NCBI RefSeq assembly: GCF_000026145.1
Contig: NC_009445.1
Coordinates: 5,672,501-5,736,500 of the forward strand
Direction: 5' to 3'
DNA: 64,000 nucleotides
From: Bradyrhizobium sp. ORS 278
Lineage (GTDB): Bacteria > Pseudomonadota > Alphaproteobacteria > Rhizobiales > Xanthobacteraceae
A program made the translations under genes and the position numbers. Below, one piece after another: positions 32,774-42,258 of the stretch. Each line of letters starts with the position of its first letter. The first letter of the stretch is position 1. The notes under the pieces are model-generated. The model searched no databases. It was given only the letters and a program-made list of their open reading frames with translations, and was not told the DNA's origin.

Positions 32774-35191
32774 CTAGTCCATATCAGCGGCAGTGGGCTT
32801 CCCTTGGATACGCCTCTCAAGCCGGGTTATGATCCGGCCAACGTCGGGATCTCCAAGCCGTTCGGCTGCATCGCGCAGTCTAGCTAGTGCGTCATCGAAT
32901 ACGCCATAATCGTTGATCATTCGGTAGTATTCAACGCCCAACTCGCCGTACGCGGCCAATAGAGACTTATTGAGCCCGAAGCGGTTCATTCCCATGAGGG
33001 CAAGTTCGCGCGCTTCTTCAAGAATTGTGATTCGATCCTCTTTCATTAAGCCAGGTGACCTACTGGCGCGCGCGACCATCAAGTCGACTTTGTAACGATA
33101 GACAGGTCCATCAAGTGAAAAATCCGACTCGAAAACGCGGATCTCAGTCTCCGCTCGGTCGTACTCGCCGCCTGAGATTAGATTGCGGATAAGCCTATGA
33201 CGCGGAACCCGCTCCCCTGGCGCGGTAGAAATCATCATGCGCAATAGCCTGTTCTGGGTCTCTTTGTCGGGAATGGAGGGAATGCCTGTGTCGATGTTGC
33301 ACAGCTCCTTGATGGTCATCACCTCGATGTCGTAAGTGGGAAGCAAGCTGCGGATTACCTGCTCGAAAAGAGCGACAAGTTTGTCTGTGTCGCTGAACTT
33401 GTACCGCGCCACAATGTTGGCAATAACCGTATGGCGGGCTCGCCACGCGTAGATGCTTTCTCGTACATCCACGTCGTATTCGGTGATGATGTCGACGAGA
33501 CCATCCAAGATGGCCGAGATCGTCTGTGGTGGGATGTTGAGCATCCGGACAAGCAACTGCCGATGTACGCGTACTCCCGCGTTCTCCATTGCAGCCACAT
33601 GACGATATATGTCTTGGAGCTGCGGCGTCAGGTCTGCGTACTCACGAAGGATAATGTCGTCAAAGTTTTCGGAGTCAAAAATGCTCCGCAGGCAGACGAA
33701 CATATCTGCTTCGCAGCGATCTAGAAGCCGGCGACGCTTCTCCGCTCGAGAAAAGCCAGTGAACTTTGGTTCTATAAGCCGCTTGATCGACTGGTTGACG
33801 TCAACCAGCTGCAAAAGTCGCTCGATCTCTTCGCCACTGAGTTGCGAAAGCCGAAATTCGGCTCCGAACTTGTAGAGCGTTCCAGACTTCACACGCGGAT
33901 TCCACTGATGCCGAGTCGAAACAAGCATTAGCTTGAGGTGGGGATTATCTGCAGCAAGCAGCCTGTCAGCCAGCTCATTGATCTCAAAGAGATGACTATG
34001 AGCATCGTCGACCAATAAAACTCCGCTTGAACCACCCTGTTGCAGCTCATGTGCAAGCGCAAACCACTCCTTTACAGCCAACGGCATATCGGTCTTGTGT
34101 TCCCAACAGTGGACGCCCTGCTGCCGCAATTTTTGCAGCACTTGGCGCGCCGCAGTAGTTTTCCCAACACCACTCGCTCCAAGAAGAATCGCGACTAGCT
34201 TCGTCTGGTCCACCAGCGTCTGAGCGATCTGTATACATAGAGCGCGCTCAAAGGTCAGCCCTGCGAGGATATCGGCGTGAGTTGCAGGACGCCCGTTGAA
34301 CATGGCGCCTACATCGCAGCGTCTCGGATCCGATGCATGGGCTACGTCGATAGTCGCGGGCCGGAGCACTGGACGTTTGTCTAAAGGATCGTCTGATGGT
34401 TCCGCCGCGACCTGACCAAATTTCTTGACCGTGAGCGCAGCAAAGAACTCATCTATTCCTCCGAAGCAGACCGTTAGACCTCGCGCCTCGAATATGCTGG
34501 CACGATCCTCGTCTCGCGAGTACAGAAACAAGATGATCTGCCCGCCGTTGTCCATTTGAGCATTCAGGTTGGCCGCCTTGTTAGTGATCTCGCGTATGTC
34601 GGGATCAGCCAGCGATTGCCCGATAATGATGAGGGTGGAGCCCGCGAGGTCAGTCTTCAAGCGGCCGTACAGCTGCTCGCGAAAAGCTGAGGTGAGATCA
34701 TAGTCGCTATCTGTGAGGATGATGCGGGACTGGTGTCCGTCCGCCACATCCTTTTCGATCGTCCCGTGCAATTTGAAAAGCTTCTGAGCCAAAGCATTCT
34801 CTTGACCACGAAAGTCAAAGTCGGACGAGTACACACTGATCGGCAGATTGCGACGGTGGTAGCACTGCTCCACAAGATCATCGTAGTTCGTCGTGAAGAT
34901 GCTTTTCCAGTTGTAGAGTGGAAGATTTAGCAAGCCCCCTGTGGGCTTCAGGGTTTTAAAAAGTTCGCGTAACGCCTCTATCAGCGAACGTCTTCCAGCT
35001 TTCCGCTCTGCCAACCCGCTTTGCTCCGGTAGCGTGAAGCCACTGTTCGGAACCATGAAGCGTTTAGCAAAGTGGTTTATGAGATCCTGGGATGTCGGCG
35101 CTCTGGACGGGATGGATGAGCCAGCACCGAACAGCAGAATTGTCCGGTCGGGCTGGATGCGGTTGATAACGCTCTGGACGCTCTCGACCAA
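32774..35191 (-). CDS. SIR2-STAND protein, probable anti-phage NADase (Avs5/type V AVAST-like)
   Basis: An 805-residue protein in three parts. Residues about 15-255 are a SIR2 domain: NAD-binding GAGSS (22-26), TTNYDD (100-105), KLHG with the catalytic-type His142, and GQSLADPDIR (191-200). Residues about 315-480 are a P-loop NTPase: Walker A GASGVGKT (338-345), Walker B VLLVDDAH (391-398) and a sensor-like VSTRHQW. The rest is helical, with a winged-helix-like part near 540-580 and TPR-like helices to the end. In known defence proteins, binding of a phage protein by the C-terminus oligomerises the NTPase and switches on NAD+ cleavage by SIR2, killing the infected cell. The start is TTG (35189-35191) after AGAGG; the next in-frame Met would lose the NAD motif. 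It is the only clear island gene. Confidence 0.85.
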   Translation of the reverse strand: MVESVQSVINRIQPDRTILLFGAGSSIPSRAPTSQDLINHFAKRFMVPNSGFTLPEQSGLAERKAGRRSLIEALRELFKTLKPTGGLLNLPLYNWKSIFTTNYDDLVEQCYHRRNLPISVYSSDFDFRGQENALAQKLFKLHGTIEKDVADGHQSRIILTDSDYDLTSAFREQLYGRLKTDLAGSTLIIIGQSLADPDIREITNKAANLNAQMDNGGQIILFLYSRDEDRASIFEARGLTVCFGGIDEFFAALTVKKFGQVAAEPSDDPLDKRPVLRPATIDVAHASDPRRCDVGAMFNGRPATHADILAGLTFERALCIQIAQTLVDQTKLVAILLGASGVGKTTAARQVLQKLRQQGVHCWEHKTDMPLAVKEWFALAHELQQGGSSGVLLVDDAHSHLFEINELADRLLAADNPHLKLMLVSTRHQWNPRVKSGTLYKFGAEFRLSQLSGEEIERLLQLVDVNQSIKRLIEPKFTGFSRAEKRRRLLDRCEADMFVCLRSIFDSENFDDIILREYADLTPQLQDIYRHVAAMENAGVRVHRQLLVRMLNIPPQTISAILDGLVDIITEYDVDVRESIYAWRARHTVIANIVARYKFSDTDKLVALFEQVIRSLLPTYDIEVMTIKELCNIDTGIPSIPDKETQNRLLRMMISTAPGERVPRHRLIRNLISGGEYDRAETEIRVFESDFSLDGPVYRYKVDLMVARASRSPGLMKEDRITILEEARELALMGMNRFGLNKSLLAAYGELGVEYYRMINDYGVFDDALARLRDAAERLGDPDVGRIITRLERRIQGKPTAADMD

Positions 35192-35779
35192 GCTGACACC
35201 TCTGAAGGATGATCGCTGGCATAACCCCAGCTGATTCTACAGCTTAGAGGAGCATAATAAGCGGAGCATATCCATATGCTTGTGCTAGGGGGAACCGGTC
35301 CAAATTCAGCTTGAAGTTTTGTTCTGCTGGATGGCAACGGCGTGCAGAGGGCAGAGAGGATCTCGAAAATGATTGAGCTCATCGCTGCTGTATCGGTGGA
35401 ACTAAGAGGCTCAGAACTGAGGTATCACGAAGAAAGTCAAGTTCTTACCTTCTATTGGCGGCGGACCGACTGAGCGTTTGTCAGCTGTTCTTCGCGGCAA
35501 CTCCAACTGCTACCGCGACCAGTGTATCCTTTCTACCTCCGGCTTCATTTTCAAAATTCCGCCAATGCCTATTATTGCAGGGTTTTCTCACAACGTTTGA
35601 AATCTGGAAGGCGGCAGAGTCGCCGCAGACAAATCCCACGCAGCATCGAAGTTCGCGATCGCCTGCCATGCGGTGTCTAAACTACATCTAAACAGGTTCA
35701 TTTAGACGAGTTTAGATGCGCCTGGAGCACCCGAACGCGAGTTGGTCGCCTGATAAGTCATTGATTTTGCAGAGGCTTT
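35192..35779. other. Island right end, no assigned gene
   Basis: About 590 AT-richer bases between the SIR2-STAND start and the tRNA. The near part should hold that gene's promoter. Short frames (78 residues rightward at 35455-35691; 62 residues leftward at 35481-35669) have no recognisable family. The last 100 bases hold the TTTAGA-type repeats listed separately. Confidence 0.45.
35675..35718. repeat. Cluster of four TCTAAAC/GTTTAGA half-sites
   Basis: Within 44 bases there are GTCTAAAC (35675-35682), CATCTAAAC (35685-35693), ATTTAGAC (35700-35707) and GTTTAGATG (35710-35718), alternating in orientation. CATCTAAAC and GTTTAGATG form a perfect 9-base inverted pair. It lies 60-105 bases inside the tRNA junction, where tyrosine recombinases and excisionases bind arm sites. 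Confidence 0.5.
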
Positions 35780-35855
<76 letters not shown>

Positions 35856-35958
35856 GGATCTTCATCCGGAGAAAGCCCCCGCGAGAGCCGGTCGTTTAGC
35901 AAAGCGATTTCGGGATGTCCAGCGATCACTGACGATTATTTGGCATTTTCGATGCAGA

Positions 35959-35983
35959 AAAACCGCCGGCGGGCGGCGGTTTT
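35959..35983. terminator. Rho-independent terminator
   Basis: A perfect 10-base stem, AAAACCGCCG and CGGCGGTTTT, around a 5-base loop, with an A-run on one side and a T-run on the other. It can work in both directions. It lies between the leftward Spy/CpxP-like gene and the leftward tRNA gene and so isolates the two. Confidence 0.8.
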
Positions 35984-36029
35984 CCTAAAGCGAATCCCGC
36001 AGCGTATTCAGCGGGATCGTTAACGATCC

Positions 36030-36647
36030 TCACAGCCGCCCGGAGTCGTGCTCGTCGTCGGACCAGCCCATGTGCCCCATCGGCGGATGGCCCATCGGGC
36101 CCGGGCCGAATCTGTTCTCGCCGAAGCGGGGGCCATCCGGGCCGCCCTCGCCGCGCTCCATCCAGCGGTGATGGCGCGGGCCGTCCGGTCCCATCATGCG
36201 GCCCATCGGCCGGGTCAGCATCGACAGCCGGCGCTTCTGGCCCTCGTCGAGGGTCTTGTAGAGCGGGTCGGCGGCATCCGCGACCTTCTTCATCGCGTCC
36301 GCCGTTGCCGCCATGGTGTCGGCATGCTCACGCAGCCGCGCCACCGGATCGAGGTCCTTGTCCTGCGCGTCGTCGGCCGCCTTCATTCGCGCATTGGCGC
36401 GGTCGAAGCGCAGCTTGACCAGGTCGCGGACGGCGCTCTCGACCGGCGGCCACAGCTTCTCCTGGTCCGCATTCAGCTTCAGGCCGGCATGGACCGAAGC
36501 GATGCGCGCATCGAGCATGGCGGCGCGATCCTCCGGATTCATCCGCACATGATGCATGTGATCATGAATCCAGCCGCGCTGCGCGTAGACCGCGGTCGAG
36601 CCGGCGATGGCGAGCACGGCAACCGCGGCAATGGTGAACTTTCTCAT
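36030..36647 (-). CDS. Periplasmic Spy/CpxP (LTXXQ motif) family protein
   Basis: A 205-residue protein with a Sec signal (MRKFTIAAVAVLAIAGSTAV, ending YAQ). The mature part is helical and has the repeated family pattern: LKLNADQEKLWPPVESAVRD and LYKTLDEGQKRRLSMLTRPM correspond to the two LTxxQ motifs (here LNADQ and LDEGQ). The C-terminus is rich in Gly, Pro, His, Met and Asp (GPGPMGHPPMGHMGWSDDEH), suggesting metal binding. Relatives are periplasmic chaperones or metal-stress sensors (Spy, CpxP, CnrX). The ATG follows a strong AAGGAGG. Confidence 0.88.
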   Translation of the reverse strand: MRKFTIAAVAVLAIAGSTAVYAQRGWIHDHMHHVRMNPEDRAAMLDARIASVHAGLKLNADQEKLWPPVESAVRDLVKLRFDRANARMKAADDAQDKDLDPVARLREHADTMAATADAMKKVADAADPLYKTLDEGQKRRLSMLTRPMGRMMGPDGPRHHRWMERGEGGPDGPRFGENRFGPGPMGHPPMGHMGWSDDEHDSGRL

Positions 36648-36796
36648 GCCAACCTCCTTGGAAAGCCGGACCAGCATGATCCCGCCGCCTCTGGCCTTCA
36701 ACTTACAGTTTGGACAGAGTGTACGACCTTACGAAGATGTAATTGCTTCAGATACCTTTCTGTTTTTGCAATTCGGTATCATTTCATTGCTGCGCC

Positions 36797-38122
36797 TCAG
36801 AGCATCCCCAGCATCCGCGGCAACCAGAGCGAGATTTCCGGGACGTAGGTGACGAGCGCAAGGAAGCCGAGCATCGTCAGCAGCCACGGCATGACCGCGA
36901 TGGTCAGCTCGGTAATGCCCATCTTGGCGATGCCGGAGGCGACGTAGAGGTTGAGTCCGACCGGCGGGTGGCACATGCCGACCTCCATGTTGACCACCAT
37001 CAGGATGCCCAAATGCACCGGATGGATGCCAAGCTTGACCGCCACCGGGAAAAGAATGGGCGCCATGATCAGCACGATCGAGGTCGCCTCCATGACGTTC
37101 CCGGCGAGCAGCAGCAGGATGTTCACGACCAAGAGGAACACCGCCCAGTTGACGCCGGCCGACGCCATCCAGTTGGCGATCTGCTGCGGGATGTTCTCGT
37201 TCGCCATCAGGAACGAGAACAGCACGGCATTGGTGATGATGTAGAGGATCATCGCGCTCATGTTGGCCGAGCCGAGCAGCACCTTCGGCACGTCCTTCCA
37301 TGACATGTCGCGATAGACGAACACGGCGATGACGAAGGCGTAGACAGCGCTGACGGCGGCGGCTTCCGTCGGCGTGAACTTGCCGGTGTAGATGCCGCCG
37401 AGCACGATGACGATCAGCAGCAGGCCCCAGATGCATTTGCGGAAGGCGGTGAAGCGCTCCGCCCAGCTGGCGCGGGGCAGCCGCGGATAGTCGTTCTTCC
37501 AGGCGCGGTAGAAGGTGGTGAAGCCGAGCAGGCTTGCCAGCATCAGGCCTGGGATAACGCCGGCCATGAACAGCTGGCCGACCGAGGCCGACGAGACGCG
37601 ATGGCCGGCCGGGTCGAGCGCGATGCTGCCGCCGGTCGCGACCGAATACACCACCATGACGATCGAAGGCGGGATCAGGATGCCGAGCGCGCCCGAGGTG
37701 GTGATGACGCCAGCGCCGAAGCGTTTTGGGAAACCCTGCTTGACCATCGCCGGCAGCATGATCGAGCCGATCGCGATCACGGTCGCGGGCGACGAGCCTG
37801 ACACGGCCGCGAACAGCGCGCAGGCCATCACGCCGGCAAGGCCGAGGCCGCCATACCAGTGTCCGACCATCGAGGTCGCGAAATTGATCATCCGTCGCGC
37901 GACGCCGCCATGGGTCAGGAAATTGCCGGCGAGGATGAAGAACGGGATCGCCATGATCTCGAAATTGTCGATGCCCGTGAACAGCTTCAACGCGACCGAT
38001 TCGGTCGGCACGTTCGTCATGAAGAAGACGAAGGACAGCACGGTGAGGCCGAGCGCGATCGAGATCGGCATGCCTGTCAGCATCAAAAAGATGAGCAGGC
38101 CGAAGATCAGGAGGCTGCTCAT
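36797..38122 (-). CDS. dctM: TRAP transporter large permease (DctM family)
   Basis: A 441-residue inner-membrane protein with about twelve hydrophobic segments. DctM features are FTGIDNFEIMAIPFFILAGN, ACALFAAVSGSSPATVIAIG and SGALGILIPPSIVMVVYSVA, plus the second-half repeat GKFTPTEAAAVSAVYAFVIA. It moves the bound organic acid inward with Na+. Its start overlaps the DctQ stop by four bases, and it is last in a PQM operon. Confidence 0.93.
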   Translation of the reverse strand: MSSLLIFGLLIFLMLTGMPISIALGLTVLSFVFFMTNVPTESVALKLFTGIDNFEIMAIPFFILAGNFLTHGGVARRMINFATSMVGHWYGGLGLAGVMACALFAAVSGSSPATVIAIGSIMLPAMVKQGFPKRFGAGVITTSGALGILIPPSIVMVVYSVATGGSIALDPAGHRVSSASVGQLFMAGVIPGLMLASLLGFTTFYRAWKNDYPRLPRASWAERFTAFRKCIWGLLLIVIVLGGIYTGKFTPTEAAAVSAVYAFVIAVFVYRDMSWKDVPKVLLGSANMSAMILYIITNAVLFSFLMANENIPQQIANWMASAGVNWAVFLLVVNILLLLAGNVMEATSIVLIMAPILFPVAVKLGIHPVHLGILMVVNMEVGMCHPPVGLNLYVASGIAKMGITELTIAVMPWLLTMLGFLALVTYVPEISLWLPRMLGML

Positions 38123-38685
38123 CGCACAGCCTCCACGCCCGGGGTCTCGATGCCCTCGACCGCCGCGTGGTCATGATGCGGCAGCTCGTCGTGGCGGAGA
38201 TAGTGCCAGGCGACCTGGAGGAAGCGGAAGCACATCAGGTACGAGCCGAGCGGGATGCAGAGATAGACCAGCCAGCTCGGCAGCTCCATGTCGGGCGTGA
38301 CCTGGTCGGTCTGTGACAGGCCATAAACGAACTTGGCGCCCATCGTGCCGATGATCGCGGTGAACAGCGCACCGCACAGCAGACCGAACAGGATGGTCAC
38401 CTTGCGCAGCGACGGCCGGAGCATGTTGACCAGGACGTCGACGCCGACATGGATGCCGGTGCGCACGCCATAGGCGGCGCCGAACTTCGCCATCCACACG
38501 AACATGTAGATGCAGAGCTCCTGCGCCCAAGACAAATCGATCGGGAACAGGATCGGATAGAGCAAGGGGATGCCGACCAGATAGCGGTGCAGCACGGCCA
38601 CGAAGATGATCGAGGTCGCCGCCGCGATCAGGAATGCGATCAGGATCTCCTCGAGCCGATCGAGGATGCGCAACAGGAAGCCCAA
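38119..38685 (-). CDS. dctQ: TRAP transporter small permease (DctQ family)
   Basis: A 188-residue membrane protein with four helices (for example EILIAFLIAAATSIIFVAVL and ILFGLLCGALFTAIIGTMGA) and the DctQ motif WAQELCIYMFVWMAKFGAAY. No ATG fits. I chose TTG 38683-38685 (then GFLLRILDRLEE), which follows a GGGGGGAGGGG purine tract; TTG codons 15 and 18 bases upstream are alternatives but lie inside that tract. Confidence 0.88.
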   Translation of the reverse strand: MGFLLRILDRLEEILIAFLIAAATSIIFVAVLHRYLVGIPLLYPILFPIDLSWAQELCIYMFVWMAKFGAAYGVRTGIHVGVDVLVNMLRPSLRKVTILFGLLCGALFTAIIGTMGAKFVYGLSQTDQVTPDMELPSWLVYLCIPLGSYLMCFRFLQVAWHYLRHDELPHHDHAAVEGIETPGVEAVR

Positions 38686-38805
38686 GTCCCCTCCCCCCAA
38701 CAATCAAACGTTCGCGACGCTTGACTGCGCCGTCTGCTTATCCTGGCGCCCTGCCAGGCCTTGCCCCGCGCGGGCCGCCGGCCCGCGCCTGTCTCGCTCA
38801 ATTCA

Positions 38806-39822
38806 TCAGTTCGTCGTGCCGCGAGTCTCCTTCAGGAACTCGTCGATCAGCGGCTGGCCGACGCGGCCGGCGACGTCCTTGTAGACCGGCATCATCGCCT
38901 TGCGCATCGCCTCGTCCTGCGCCGGCGTCAGCTTGACGAGCTCGGACTTTCCGGACTTGCGGATCTCCTCCAGCGCGTCGTCGTTCTCCTTCGCGGACTG
39001 GCCGTTTCCGTATTCGGTGGCCTCCTTCATCGCCTTGTCGCAGGCGGCGCGGATGTCCGGCGGCAGGCCGTCCCAGAACTTCTTGTTCACGACCACGACG
39101 TAGCCGATATAGCCGTGATTGGTGAGCGTGATGTACTTCTGCACCTCGTGCATCTTCTGGGTGTAGATGTTCGAGGGCGTGTTTTCCTGGCCGTCGACGA
39201 CGCCGGTCTGCAGCGCCTGGTAGACTTCGGAGAACGCCATCACCTGCGGGATGGCGCCGAGCGTGCGGAACTGGGCGTCCAGCACCTTGGACGACTGGAT
39301 GCGGAATTTCAGGCCCTTGTAGTCGGCGGGATCGACGAGCTTCTTGTTGGCGCTCATCTGCTTGAAGCCGTTGTCCCAATAGGCCAGCCCGATCATCCCT
39401 TTCGGCTCCAGCAGCTTGAGCAGCTTGGCGCCGAGCGGGCCGTCCGTGACCTTCCGCAGCGTGGCGAGGTCGGGCAGGATGTAGGGCAGATCGAACACCT
39501 CGAATTCCTTGATGCCGATCGGGCCGAACTTCGAGTTCGACGGCGCCAGCATCTGGACGGCGCCGAGCTGCAGCGCCTCAAGCTCTTCCTTGTCCTTGTA
39601 GAGCTGCGAGTTCGGATAGACTTCGACCTTCACCTTGCCGTCGGTGTACTTCTCGGCGAGTTCCTTGAACTTGTCGGCGGCGAGGCCCTTCGGCGTGTTC
39701 GAGGCCACCACGTGGCTGAACTTGATGACGATCGGATCGGCCGCGAGTGCCGGGCCGGCCAGCGCGAGCACGGCCAGCGAGGCGGCGGTGGCGATCACGT
39801 GACGGAATTTGAACGGCTGCAA
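38806..39822 (-). CDS. dctP: TRAP transporter solute-binding protein (DctP family)
   Basis: A 338-residue periplasmic receptor: signal peptide (IATAASLAVLALAGPALA, then ADPIVIKF), then FSHVVASNTPKGLAADKFKE, GKVKVEVYPNSQLYKDKEEL, FEVFDLPYILPD and LKFRIQSSKVLDAQFRTLGA. The latter holds the arginine that in the family clamps the substrate carboxylate. The QTGVVDGQENTPSN motif is conserved. I prefer TTG 39820-39822, which follows GGGAGG; an ATG nine codons earlier lacks a good site. Likely ligands are C4-dicarboxylates or other carboxylates. A 120-base gap separates it from dctQ. Confidence 0.92.
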   Translation of the reverse strand: MQPFKFRHVIATAASLAVLALAGPALAADPIVIKFSHVVASNTPKGLAADKFKELAEKYTDGKVKVEVYPNSQLYKDKEELEALQLGAVQMLAPSNSKFGPIGIKEFEVFDLPYILPDLATLRKVTDGPLGAKLLKLLEPKGMIGLAYWDNGFKQMSANKKLVDPADYKGLKFRIQSSKVLDAQFRTLGAIPQVMAFSEVYQALQTGVVDGQENTPSNIYTQKMHEVQKYITLTNHGYIGYVVVVNKKFWDGLPPDIRAACDKAMKEATEYGNGQSAKENDDALEEIRKSGKSELVKLTPAQDEAMRKAMMPVYKDVAGRVGQPLIDEFLKETRGTTN

Positions 39823-40111
39823 GGTGTCCTCCCGACGTTCGGGGGGCATTGCAATGACGCCCCCGCTTTGTATGCCAGGGACATTGTTAGCTGGTCGACG
39901 GCGGGATTGCCATTGACCGTTAGCCGCAGACGCGGGATTCAAGTGCTGCAATGCACCATCCGCTCGTCGTTCGGAGCGGCGCGCAGCGCCGAACCTCAGA
40001 TGCGCAATTGCGCATTGGGAAACCTCGAAATTGTAGGAAGAGGTGCAAACCAAGCTCGGGATTCCGGGTTCAGCCGCTGGCGCGGCTGCCCCGGAATGAC
40101 GTTGCGCGGGA
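39823..40111. other. Intergenic region with a palindromic repeat
   Basis: About 290 bases between leuA and dctP, both leftward. It should hold the dctP promoter. A short REP-like hairpin at 40061-40099 (ATTCCGGG and CCCCGGAAT with inner GCCGCTGGCGCGGC) lies just after the leuA stop and may end its transcript. Another GC palindrome (GGCGCGCAGCGCC) lies near 39980. Confidence 0.55.
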
Positions 40112-41689
<1,578 letters not shown>

Positions 41690-41816
41690 TGGCTATTCCT
41701 CGGAGTCTGAAGGTGGTGCGCCTGGCTGTCAGGATCTCCAGACATTGGGCGCTGAAGGGTGTTTCGGTGTCGAAGCAGCCCCCTGAGTGCCCAGGCGCAT
41801 CCCGCCCAGCCGGCCC
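41690..41816 (-). promoter_or_regulatory. Attenuator-like RNA region before leuA
   Basis: Follows the leucine-rich leader peptide. Two mutually exclusive pairings are visible in the leftward RNA. GCCCCTGAG at the leader end (41816-41824) can pair with CTCAGGGGGC (41778-41787), and GCGCCTGG (41791-41798) can pair with CCAGGCGC (41718-41725). Ribosome stalling at the leucine codons could decide between them. No classical T-run terminator is obvious, so control might be at termination or at access to the leuA start. Confidence 0.45.
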
Positions 41817-41945
41817 TCAGGGGCAGCTAAGAAGCAGAAGCTCGAGCGCGCCGATCAGGGCGGCGCGAGGCTGCAGCGAGGCGAGCGCGATCAACCGGGC
41901 GTCTGCCCCGGCGATGGCCTCGATCTCTGCGCTGCGAATCAGCAT
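41817..41945 (-). CDS. leuA leader peptide (42 residues)
   Basis: A short frame from ATG 41943-41945 to TGA 41817-41819. The peptide starts MLIRSAEIEAIAGADARLIA and ends GALELLLLSCP. Near its end the codons read CTC GAG CTT CTG CTT CTT, that is Leu-Glu followed by four leucines, with leucine making up about a quarter of the peptide. Leucine runs at the end of a short frame directly before leuA are the hallmark of attenuation leader peptides, which have been predicted for leuA in alphaproteobacteria. It has an AAAGGG upstream as a weak ribosome site. Confidence 0.7.
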   Translation of the reverse strand: MLIRSAEIEAIAGADARLIALASLQPRAALIGALELLLLSCP

Positions 41946-42172
41946 TGCCAAACCCTTTGCGAAGACACGAAAATGGTGCGGCAAAACCGTTGACGGAATG
42001 TTGCCGAGGCGTCCTCAACGGTGCTTTTACCGGGAATGACAGGGCCTCGCAACGCCGAATAAGGGTCAGGAGGGGTGACGTATCGAGCCCTGAACCCTTC
42101 CCTCTCGCGCCGCCTTCTTCCGCCGTTGCGCTCGCGCGGCCGGCCCGCTCAGCTGCCCCACTCTCCGCCGTC

Positions 42173-42258
42173 ATACCCCGCGAAAGCGGGGTATCCAGTA
42201 CGCTGCGGCCCCTCGACTCACTCACAACTGCCTCTGGAATACTGGATCGTCCGCCTGC
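42173..42258. repeat. Left part of an IS-interrupted palindromic repeat
   Basis: The first hairpin is CATACCCCGCG with CGCGGGGTA-like bases (CCCCGCGAAAGCGGGG). The second begins TACTGGATCGTCCGC and is cut by the IS481 element. The rest of the repeat resumes at 43527 with CTGCGCGGACGATGACAG. Confidence 0.75.

Noticed and set aside
32567-32887. A 106-codon rightward frame at the left end of the tRNA island
   Set aside because: It overlaps the end of the SIR2-STAND gene and competes with frames on the other strand; no family and no convincing ribosome site. Kept only as unassigned DNA.
32774-35191. Calling the SIR2 protein a protein deacetylase
   Set aside because: The SIR2 part lacks the zinc-binding cysteine pairs of deacetylase sirtuins and is fused to a STAND-type NTPase, the layout of defence NADases.
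35455-35691. A 78-codon frame near the tRNA that might be an integrase or excisionase remnant
   Set aside because: No tyrosine-recombinase motif (R...HxxR...Y) or excisionase-like helix-turn-helix could be seen in any frame.
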